A stretch of DNA of 12,724 nt from Dehalococcoidales bacterium (GTDB lineage: Bacteria; Chloroflexota; Dehalococcoidia; Dehalococcoidales; RBG-16-60-22), in the NCBI GenBank assembly GCA_016783105.1, contig JADHXF010000045.1, positions 1 through 12,724 of the forward strand, in the 5' to 3' direction. This document shows, in pieces, positions 7,657 to 12,724 of the stretch; the stretch's first letter is position 1; the number at the start of each line of letters is the position of its first letter. A program made the position numbers and the translations under genes. The notes under the pieces are model-generated. The model was not told the DNA's origin and did not search any database. It saw only the letters and a list, made by a program, of their open reading frames with translations.

Positions 7657-7686
7657 ATTATAACCGAGAATAACGGCAAAGGGCAA
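7657..7686 (-). promoter_or_regulatory. Putative promoter of tRNA-Arg
   Basis: On the minus strand TTGCCC (7686-7681) and a perfect TATAAT (7662-7657) are 18 nt apart. Transcription would begin a few bases before the tRNA 5' end at 7643. It lies in the gap after the dehydrogenase gene, and could also drive the VOC gene beyond the tRNA. Confidence 0.55.
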
Positions 7687-7701
7687 CGGGTACACTTGGC
7701 G

Positions 7702-8769
7702 TTAAGGTAAGATAATTGTTTTCAGGGAACTCTGCTCTTCCAGCGTCTCCGCCTCTTTCTTAAAGACATCGGCGATTTCATCAAGTTTGTACGTCACCGA
7801 GTTCTCGAAGATAACGTCCAGATTAAAGACCCCTCTCTGCACCGCCCGGTAGGCCTCTCTCATGTTTTCCACCGAGCGCAGCCTTGTGTAATGCACTGCA
7901 TTCAAATTCCGTATTTCCAGGCCGTCTTCGTGGAAGCGATTGAAGCAGAACTCCTTCACCGGCATATAGTTATCACCGTAGATGGCCAGAACCCCGTTAT
8001 GCCTTACCTGTCCCAGCGCCTGCACAATGCCGATGCCGGTTCCGCCGACTGCCTCCACTGCCACGTCCACTCCTTCACCGCCGGTGAGCTCAAGAACCGC
8101 TTCCACAGGGTCGACCTTCTTGGGGTTGATAGTGTGGTCGGCGCCGAGGCGCTTGGCGACCGCGAGCTTTTGCGCTGACATGTCCACGGCAAAGACCCTG
8201 GAAGCGCCCGCTTTTATCGCTCCCTGGAGCATGATATTGCCGGCAAAGCCAGCGCCGTTTACCGCCACCGTGTCACCCAGCTTTACACCCATATACAGGG
8301 CTGCCCAGGCAGCACAGCCAAGGGCTTCATAGAGACAGCCTACCTCGAAAGAGACCCCCTCCGGGATGGGCTGAACGTGGGCAGGGTCGGTGACCCAGTA
8401 GTCCGTATATGTTGGGTAGACCAGGCTGCCCACTTTATCGCCAACTTTAACTTTACCGCCACCCAGATACTCATCAACGGCGGAGCCAACTTCAATGATG
8501 GTACCGCCACCCTCGTGTCCCCACGGCCCCATCGGGTAGGCATGTTTCGGCTTTCCGTTTTCGCGTGAAACCAGCTCATGCTCTGGCTTGGTTCTGGCCT
8601 CATCCTGAGGCCTGACCGTTATACCGCGGTAAAAATACCTGTCCGAACCACAGATTGATGCCTGGTGCGTCTTAACCAGCACCTGGTTCGGCTTTAACTC
8701 GGGGAGGGGCATCTTTTTAATGGCCACTTTGCCAGCGCCCTCAAGGTATACAACTCTCGTCTCCAGCAA
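7702..8769 (-). CDS. Zinc-dependent medium-chain alcohol/polyol dehydrogenase
   Basis: A 355-residue medium-chain dehydrogenase/reductase. The catalytic zinc ligands are probably C40 (ASICGSDRY) and H85-E86 (GHEGGG), with E148 (CLYEALG) nearby. The nucleotide-binding motif is GAGFAG (172-177). D196 at the end of the second strand (VFAVDMS) points to NAD(H) rather than NADP(H). The four-cysteine structural zinc lobe of classical alcohol dehydrogenases is absent; residues about 100-115 hold LGGGKVKVGDKV instead. The start is TTG, chosen because AGGAGGT (8777-8783) sits seven bases upstream. The substrate is not determined; sorbitol-, threonine- or butanediol-type dehydrogenases are all possible. 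It diverges from an Ldh_2-family gene. Confidence 0.87.
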   Translation of the reverse strand: MLETRVVYLEGAGKVAIKKMPLPELKPNQVLVKTHQASICGSDRYFYRGITVRPQDEARTKPEHELVSRENGKPKHAYPMGPWGHEGGGTIIEVGSAVDEYLGGGKVKVGDKVGSLVYPTYTDYWVTDPAHVQPIPEGVSFEVGCLYEALGCAAWAALYMGVKLGDTVAVNGAGFAGNIMLQGAIKAGASRVFAVDMSAQKLAVAKRLGADHTINPKKVDPVEAVLELTGGEGVDVAVEAVGGTGIGIVQALGQVRHNGVLAIYGDNYMPVKEFCFNRFHEDGLEIRNLNAVHYTRLRSVENMREAYRAVQRGVFNLDVIFENSVTYKLDEIADVFKKEAETLEEQSSLKTIILP

Positions 8770-8820
8770 TTAATTTACCTCCTGGTTAATTTTGGTGGAA
8801 AAAGCGAACCCCAAACCAAA

Positions 8821-8851
8821 ATTATATCATTTTTAGCTTGCTTAACTCCAA
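8821..8851 (-). promoter_or_regulatory. Putative promoter of the zinc dehydrogenase
   Basis: On the minus strand TTGGAG (8851-8846) and a perfect TATAAT (8826-8821) are separated by 19 nt, giving a start near 8814 and a leader of about 45 nt. The -10 box is excellent; the -35 match and spacing are only fair. Confidence 0.4.
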
Positions 8852-8940
8852 TTTTTACCTTTGGTGCACACACGGCAGCTGAGCTGTAATACGCTTTAAG
8901 GCGTCTGTTATTGTCGTGGTTATCACGCGGTATCCGTTTC

Positions 8941-8970
8941 TTGACTTTGCACAGGCCTGCGCCATAAAAT
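8941..8970 (+). promoter_or_regulatory. Promoter of the Ldh_2-family dehydrogenase
   Basis: TTGACT (8941-8946) and TAAAAT (8965-8970), each one base from consensus, are 18 nt apart. Transcription would begin near 8977, about 32 nt before the ATG at 9009. The 239-nt region 8770-9008 therefore holds two divergent promoters. I see no further gene in it; a near-palindrome at 8891-8904 (ACGCTTTAAGGCGT) is a possible but weak operator. Confidence 0.6.
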
Positions 8971-9008
8971 CATCAAGTGCGACTTACCGGATTTCAAAAG
9001 GAGGTATT

Positions 9009-10118
9009 ATGGCAGGGACTGAAATGAAAGCAGTGGCCTGGGGCCCACTAAAGGAATTCACCAAGGAGGTATTTATCCGGGCAGGCATGCCAACGGAAGA
9101 TGCTGAAGCTGAAGCGGGAGCGCTGATCTGGGCTAACCTGCGTGCCGTGGACTCCCATGGCGTGCTGCGTATCCCCTGGTATCTTGATAACATTGAAAAG
9201 GGCGTGATGAATCCAAAGCCCAATATCCAGGTTATTAGTGAGACTCCGGCAACCATACTGCTGGATGCTGACCGTGCTCTCGGTCCGGTGGTCACCATCA
9301 AGGTGGTTAACATGGTGGTGGCAAAAGCAAAGAAAATGGGCATTTGCTGGGCGATAATACGCAACCTGACCCACCAGGGCGCCCTTGGGTATTACTCGCA
9401 GATGATGGCGGAAAAGGGGATGGCGGGAATCGTGTTCGTCAGCAACCCGCCGAACATGGCGCCATTCGGCGCTAAAGTTGCCGGCGTGCACAATAGCCCT
9501 ATCGCCATTTCTGTGCCGGCAAAACGTCACCGCCCACTCAATCTGGACATGGCGACCAGCGTGGTCGCAGGCGGGAAGCTCTGGCTGGCGGTCGATAAAA
9601 ACATGCCCATACCGGAAGGCTGGGCACTGGACAAGGATGGTAATCCGACCACTGACCCCAGAAATGTCGGTGCACTTTTACCCTTCGGCGGGCCCAAGGG
9701 CTCGGGCCTGGCGATGATGTTCGAGTGCCTGGCGAGCGTTATGGCGGGCAACCCGGTGGTGGAGCCGGTGCTATCTGGGCGTGAAGTCGGGCCACCTGTG
9801 GAAGGCAAGAAAGAGCAGGCCGTAGGTGAGCGTCTGAGCTATGTCCCCAAGCACATTCAGAATAGCGTGGTCGCGGCCATAGACATCAGTACGTTTACTG
9901 ACCTGGAGAGCTATAAGGAGCATATTGATAACCTTATCGATGGCGTAAAAGCGCTGCCCAGGGCCGATGGTTTCAATGAGATATTTGTCCCCGGTGAACC
10001 GGAGGAAAGAACTTTTACCGAGCGTTCAAAGAACGGGATTCCTTTACCTGAGGGAACTATCCGCAACCTGAAGGCCGTATCCGTGAAATTTGGTGTGAAA
10101 TTACCTGCAGGGCTGTGA
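9009..10118 (+). CDS. Malate/L-lactate dehydrogenase family (Ldh_2) oxidoreductase
   Basis: A 369-residue NAD(P)H-dependent 2-hydroxyacid or keto-acid oxidoreductase of the Ldh_2 family, which includes malate dehydrogenases, L-sulfolactate dehydrogenase ComC, ureidoglycolate dehydrogenase AllD and diketogulonate reductase YiaK. Landmarks are NLRAVDSHGVLR with the catalytic-type histidine H50, SNPPNMAPFGAK around 146-156, DMATS at 180-184, and LLPFGGPKGSGL at 223-234. The frame extends upstream to 8916, but ATG 9009 is preferred: AAAAGGAGGT (8996-9005) precedes it and the likely promoter lies downstream of the longer start. The substrate is unknown. The divergent zinc dehydrogenase suggests two steps of one alcohol/oxo-acid pathway, which is inference only. 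Confidence 0.88.
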   Translation: MAGTEMKAVAWGPLKEFTKEVFIRAGMPTEDAEAEAGALIWANLRAVDSHGVLRIPWYLDNIEKGVMNPKPNIQVISETPATILLDADRALGPVVTIKVVNMVVAKAKKMGICWAIIRNLTHQGALGYYSQMMAEKGMAGIVFVSNPPNMAPFGAKVAGVHNSPIAISVPAKRHRPLNLDMATSVVAGGKLWLAVDKNMPIPEGWALDKDGNPTTDPRNVGALLPFGGPKGSGLAMMFECLASVMAGNPVVEPVLSGREVGPPVEGKKEQAVGERLSYVPKHIQNSVVAAIDISTFTDLESYKEHIDNLIDGVKALPRADGFNEIFVPGEPEERTFTERSKNGIPLPEGTIRNLKAVSVKFGVKLPAGL

Positions 10119-10148
10119 GCGGGCGGCATTCAGAATCACGATTGGCCC

Positions 10149-10352
10149 TTATGAATTGAGGGGTATGCCTCCTCTGCGGAATATCCTCTGAAGCTCGCGG
10201 CGAGCCAGCCTGGTTGGCTCGCCGCCCTTTTTCTCCCAGCGTTGCACGGTGGAAAGGCTGACGTTTACCTCCCGTGCCATATCCTCCTGTGTCCAGCCCT
10301 TCTTCTTGCGCAGTTCCTTCAGTTTCTCCGAAAGTCCTTCCATATCGGTCAC
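10149..10352 (-). CDS. Small Cro/C1-type (XRE) helix-turn-helix regulator
   Basis: A 67-residue protein that is almost entirely one XRE DNA-binding domain: LSEKLKELRKKKGWTQEDMA, then the turn and recognition helix VSLSTVQRWE (helix-turn-helix about 21-40). It lacks a sensor or dimerisation domain. The start is uncertain: GTG 10352 gives MTDMEG, and ATG at 10341-10343 is an alternative; neither has a clear ribosome site. It is convergent with the Ldh_2 gene and divergent from proX, whose promoter faces its own across shared repeat words. It may therefore repress itself and proX, which is inferred from layout only. A strong plus-strand terminator hairpin lies inside its coding sequence. Confidence 0.8.
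   Translation of the reverse strand: MTDMEGLSEKLKELRKKKGWTQEDMAREVNVSLSTVQRWEKKGGEPTRLARRELQRIFRRGGIPLNS
10197..10232 (+). terminator. Rho-independent terminator (for the Ldh_2 gene) inside the XRE gene
   Basis: A perfect 11-bp stem GCGGCGAGCCA (10197-10207) and TGGCTCGCCGC (10215-10225) encloses a 7-nt loop and is followed by CCTTTTT (10226-10232). It works only in the plus direction, because the minus-strand side is followed by GAGCTTC. It begins 79 nt after the Ldh_2 stop codon and lies within the antisense XRE coding sequence. Confidence 0.75.
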
Positions 10353-10363
10353 TTACATAATAA

Positions 10364-10376
10364 AAGGTTTTACCTT
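10364..10376. promoter_or_regulatory. Small inverted repeat in the XRE gene leader
   Basis: AAGGT-TTT-ACCTT is a perfect 5-bp inverted repeat between the XRE promoter and its start codon. It could be an operator half-site pair or a small RNA hairpin. The element is short and could be chance. Confidence 0.25.
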
Positions 10377-10390
10377 GTGTGGTACGTGAG

Positions 10391-10420
10391 AGTATAACAT
10401 TTAATATGCTCATTTGTCAA
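10391..10420 (-). promoter_or_regulatory. Promoter of the XRE regulator gene
   Basis: On the minus strand a perfect TTGACA (10420-10415) and TATACT (10396-10391) are 18 nt apart. Transcription would begin near 10384, about 32 nt before GTG 10352. Confidence 0.65.
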
Positions 10421-10496
10421 TATCAATGACATAATTTTTGACAATTGGCAGGAAATAACTTTTTTGCTTGACATCTGTAATAGGGGTTGACAAATG
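10411..10496. repeat. Inverted 10-bp word spanning both divergent -35 boxes, plus extra core copies
   Basis: CATTTGTCAA (10411-10420) is the exact reverse complement of TTGACAAATG (10487-10496). Each contains the -35 box of one of the divergent promoters. Two more plus-strand copies of the core lie between them: TTGACAA at 10438-10444 and TTGACA at 10468-10473. Neither has a usable -10 box at the right distance, which makes a protein-binding role more likely than extra promoters. The surrounding DNA is AT-rich, so chance cannot be excluded. Confidence 0.5.
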
Positions 10497-10515
10497 GAGG
10501 GAAGTCTTCTAAAAT
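10487..10515 (+). promoter_or_regulatory. Strong promoter of proX
   Basis: A perfect TTGACA (10487-10492), a 17-nt spacer and TAAAAT (10510-10515) form a near-consensus vegetative promoter. The start would be near 10522, giving a leader of about 107 nt before the preferred proX start at 10629. Confidence 0.75.
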
Positions 10516-10521
10516 AGCCTC

Positions 10522-10542
10522 GTCCCGTATATGCTACGGGAC
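10522..10542 (+). promoter_or_regulatory. Stem-loop at the predicted 5' end of the proX transcript
   Basis: GTCCCGTA (10522-10529) and TACGGGAC (10535-10542) form a perfect 8-bp stem with a 5-nt loop, starting at about the predicted first transcribed base. It could stabilise the mRNA or be an operator palindrome. It is not followed by a proper T-run, so a terminator is less likely. Confidence 0.5.
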
Positions 10543-10628
10543 AAATTATTTTCAGGGAGGTTTGGCATAATAAGAAATAAATAGTGATGTTTTTAATTAA
10601 GAATAAAAAGCAGGAAGGTTTGATAACT

Positions 10629-11567
10629 GTGAAATATAAAATAATATTACCCTTACTGGCACTTGTACTTTTACTGTCGCTGGTCGTGCCCGGATGTGGC
10701 CCGAAGCAGGAAAAACACATTATCTTTACCACCGGCGCCTGGTCCGGTGACTGGCTGACCATCTACCCCATCAAGATACTGCTGGAGGAGGAATTCGGAT
10801 ACACCACGGAGATTGCGGAAACCTCTACCCCGGTGGCCTGGACAGCTGTCGGCACCGGCTCGGCTGACCTCTGGTCAAATGGCTGGCTGCCCAATCAACA
10901 GGACCTGTGGGATAAGTATTTTGATACAGTGGTCAATCTGGGCACAATCTATGGCGGTGGTTCCCATGACCCCTGCCTGCAGTTCTGGGCGGTACCGACA
11001 TATACATCTGAGGAGTACGGTATCACCAGCATTACTGACCTGGAGAACCCGGAGTTTGCGGAAATGTTCGATGTCGATGGTGATGGCGTCGGCGATATTC
11101 TGGGCTGTGACGCTGCCTGGAGATGTGCCGCGGTAAACGACCAGATGGTTATCGATTACGGGTTGGAAGGTATCTACGAGCAGAAGTACGGGTCGGAATC
11201 GATGATGACGGTAGCCATTGAGGGAAGTATGAAAAAGAAGGAACCGGTCCTTTTCTACTTCTATACCCCGCATCCGATATTTGTCAAATATCCCATCGGG
11301 GAAGCTGTAACGATACTGGAAGACCCGCTGGAAGGCTGGGGAGAGCTGGCGACCGTTATCAAAGCTGCCAACAAGGAATGGGTTGAGGCCAACCCGGAGG
11401 CAGCTGACCTTATCCGCCAGGTGAAGATGACCCAGGACGACATCGCCTGGTCAATGGCGGAGATTGAGGCGCGGGGAGACGATGTCGAGACACTAACAGC
11501 GATTGCCCGCGAGTGGATGGCCGCGCATCAGGCAGAGATAGATGCCTGGGTGGCGGCAGCTAAATAG
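10629..11567 (+). CDS. proX: Glycine betaine/proline-type ABC transporter substrate-binding lipoprotein
   Basis: A 312-residue OpuAC/ProX-family binding protein. Residues 1-23 form a lipoprotein signal: a basic start, a hydrophobic core, and C23 after VVPG as the lipidated cysteine. The mature part has many tryptophans that could form the aromatic cage for quaternary amines: W38 and W42 in WSGDW, and W82 and W86 in WSNGW. DVDGDGVGDILGCDAAWRC (148-166) resembles the ProX segment with a disulfide (C160, C166) after an Asp-rich loop. The frame extends up to 10584, but GTG 10629 is preferred because AGGAAGG (10612-10618) precedes it and it yields a clean signal peptide. It is convergent with proWV. 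The exact ligand is not proven. Confidence 0.88.
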   Translation: MKYKIILPLLALVLLLSLVVPGCGPKQEKHIIFTTGAWSGDWLTIYPIKILLEEEFGYTTEIAETSTPVAWTAVGTGSADLWSNGWLPNQQDLWDKYFDTVVNLGTIYGGGSHDPCLQFWAVPTYTSEEYGITSITDLENPEFAEMFDVDGDGVGDILGCDAAWRCAAVNDQMVIDYGLEGIYEQKYGSESMMTVAIEGSMKKKEPVLFYFYTPHPIFVKYPIGEAVTILEDPLEGWGELATVIKAANKEWVEANPEAADLIRQVKMTQDDIAWSMAEIEARGDDVETLTAIAREWMAAHQAEIDAWVAAAK

Positions 11568-11602
11568 CCATAAGGGAATTGTTTCCTTGCTAGAACAACG
11601 GG

Positions 11603-11633
11603 ACCCCGGTTTCAAGCCGGGGTTTTCGTTTTA
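11603..11633 (+). terminator. Rho-independent terminator of proX
   Basis: ACCCCGG (11603-11609) and CCGGGGT (11617-11623) form a 7-bp stem with a 7-nt loop, followed by a T-rich tract interrupted by CG (11623-11632). It starts 36 nt after the proX stop codon. The opposite direction lacks a T-run, so it serves proX rather than proW. Confidence 0.8.
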
Positions 11634-11664
11634 ATCGTGTAGCATAAATCAATTACTGTGGCTG

Positions 11665-12639
11665 TTATAGCTCGTTTGTTTGCCTCTTTTTAACCAGGCT
11701 CTGGGTAACCCGGTCCAGAATCATGGCGACGAGGACAATGGCCGTGCCGGCCACGAAGCCGCGCCCGATGTCCACCTGGCCCAGCGCCATGATGACTTCC
11801 CTGCCCAGTCCGCCGGCGGCAATCATCGCGGCCAGGACCACCATGGAGAGGGAGAGCATGATGGTCTGGTTGATTCCAGCCATTATGGAAGGCAGCGCCA
11901 GGGGTATTTGCACCTTGACCAGAAGCTGCATGCCGGTCGAGCCAAAAGTATGGGCGGCTTCAACCAGGTCTTTGGGCACCTGCCTGATGCCCAGGTTGGT
12001 GAGGCGTACGGCGGGGGGAACAGCGAATATAACGGTGGCAATGACACCGGGAACCTTGCCGATGCCGAAGAACATCAGGGCCGGAATCAGGTAAACGAAG
12101 GCGGGCATGGTCTGCATGACGTCCAGCACCGGCCTGACTATATTGTCAACGCGGTCGCTGCGGGCGGAGAGTATGCCGATAGGAACACCGAGCACAATGG
12201 AAATAAGCACTGCCGTGGCGATGAGCGCCAGCGTGGACATGCAGAGTCCCCACAGACCCAGACTACCGATAAAGTACATGGCGGCTCCGCTGAAGATGGC
12301 CACCCGCACGCTGGCGAGCCGCCAGGCCACGAGTACGATTGATATGAGTACCACCCACCAGGGCAGCCACAGCAGGAATTTCTCCAGATTATTCAGTACT
12401 ACCTGGGTAACCAGCTTGATGCCGTCGAACACCACCGCCAGTTTAATGATAAGCCAGCCCACGCCGATATTAACCCAGTCATCCAGCGGTATCTCGTAGA
12501 AGCCGCCCTTAATATCGTTGAATATCCAGCCCAGTAAAACCAGGACGGCAGCGATGCCAAGCCAGAACAGGTACCTGGCTAAAGGCTTTCGCTGGAGAAC
12601 CTGAGTGAATCCGTTGGCCGGCTTACGGTTTGCCGCCAT
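11665..12639 (-). CDS. proW: Glycine betaine/proline ABC transporter permease
   Basis: A 324-residue integral membrane protein. There is a hydrophobic segment at about 23-40, others at about 62-78, 90-106 and 114-130, then a BPD_transp_1 permease core from about 133. The core contains DVMQTMPAFVYLIP (173-186), a signature of ProW/OpuAB permeases. It also has the EAA loop EAAHTFGSTGMQLLVKVQIP (227-246) followed by LALPSI, which contacts the ATPase. The length fits ProW-type permeases with an N-terminal extension. ATG 12639 overlaps the end of proV by 17 nt, with GAGG in the upstream coding sequence, so translation is probably coupled. It transcribes towards proX. I see no clear terminator after it on this strand. 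Confidence 0.93.
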   Translation of the reverse strand: MAANRKPANGFTQVLQRKPLARYLFWLGIAAVLVLLGWIFNDIKGGFYEIPLDDWVNIGVGWLIIKLAVVFDGIKLVTQVVLNNLEKFLLWLPWWVVLISIVLVAWRLASVRVAIFSGAAMYFIGSLGLWGLCMSTLALIATAVLISIVLGVPIGILSARSDRVDNIVRPVLDVMQTMPAFVYLIPALMFFGIGKVPGVIATVIFAVPPAVRLTNLGIRQVPKDLVEAAHTFGSTGMQLLVKVQIPLALPSIMAGINQTIMLSLSMVVLAAMIAAGGLGREVIMALGQVDIGRGFVAGTAIVLVAMILDRVTQSLVKKRQTNEL

Positions 12640-12724
12640 TGCTGTTTTCCTCTCTGGTCATACCCATCAGCAGCTCGGTGCGCGGTACCTCGCCGATGAG
12701 CCTTTCATCTTCATCAACCACGGC
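12623..12724 (-). CDS. proV: Glycine betaine/proline ABC transporter ATPase, C-terminal end (truncated by window edge)
   Basis: The minus-strand frame from the window edge to TAA at 12625-12623 encodes 33 residues: VVDEDERLIGEVPRTELLMG and a short polar tail. This resembles the end of a CBS domain, as found at the C-terminus of ProV/OpuAA ATPases. Position directly upstream of proW, with a 17-nt overlap, supports the call. The ATPase domain lies outside the window. Confidence 0.75.
   Translation of the reverse strand, partial: AVVDEDERLIGEVPRTELLMGMTREENSNGGKP

Noticed and set aside
10438..10473. TTGACA at 10438 and at 10468 as additional proX promoters
   Set aside because: No acceptable -10 hexamer lies 16-18 nt downstream of either; treated as possible operator words instead.
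10584..10628. Upstream start of proX at GTG 10584 or ATG 10587
   Set aside because: It adds a charged, lysine-rich stretch before the lipoprotein signal, and the nearest ribosome site is more than 20 nt away. GTG 10629 fits signal and spacing better.
11680..12342. Long open frame on the plus strand opposite proW (220 codons)
   Set aside because: Its product is rich in H, G, D and N without any recognisable fold, and the minus strand encodes an unmistakable permease. It is a shadow frame.
1..12724. Mobile element, phage or CRISPR content
   Set aside because: The DnaC/IstB and DnaD domains can occur in transposons or phages, but here they sit in an overlapping housekeeping operon with rplI and dnaB. 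There are no transposase, integrase, terminal inverted repeats or spaced direct repeats.

Overview
The window looks like a chromosomal segment from an anaerobic, moderately GC-rich bacterium. My best guess is Chloroflexota, class Dehalococcoidia. That is an inference from gene content and order (plsX, trxA, trxB, rplI, dnaB, a DnaD-domain gene, a DnaC/IstB-like gene) and from the style of the proteins; no marker gene settles it. I see no CRISPR array, insertion sequence, phage or integron.

Positions 1-7122 are one dense plus-strand run of housekeeping genes. It opens with the 3' end of an M20 family amidohydrolase gene. PlsX (phospholipid and fatty-acid synthesis), thioredoxin and thioredoxin reductase follow. 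A promoter-like sequence then precedes ribosomal protein L9, which carries a long charged tail. Next come the replicative helicase DnaB, a DnaD-domain protein, and a helicase-loader-like protein that contains two DnaC/IstB-type ATPase modules in one chain. Genes touch or overlap throughout (0, 26, 8, 4 and 80 nt), which suggests translational coupling. The last three genes read as a replication-initiation (primosome) module.

Positions 7149-8769 are on the minus strand: a VOC-fold protein, tRNA-Arg(CCT) with its own promoter, and a zinc-dependent medium-chain dehydrogenase. Diverging from the last is a malate/L-lactate dehydrogenase family (Ldh_2) gene on the plus strand. Its true start (9009) is fixed by a promoter and a strong ribosome binding site. 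Its probable intrinsic terminator lies inside the convergent gene for a small Cro/C1-type regulator.

Positions 10149-12724 hold that regulator and a glycine betaine/proline-type ABC uptake system. The regulator (minus) and the ProX-like lipoprotein gene (plus) diverge from a 276-nt region with two near-consensus promoters. Both -35 boxes lie in the same 10-bp word in opposite orientation, and extra copies of its core lie between them, so this may be a regulator-operator switch. The permease gene proW and the end of the ATPase gene proV are on the minus strand, convergent with proX and separated from it by a terminator. The transporter is therefore split over two transcription units, with only the binding protein next to the regulator. 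The most unusual items are the double-ATPase loader with its 80-nt dual-coding start and the regulator/proX control region.
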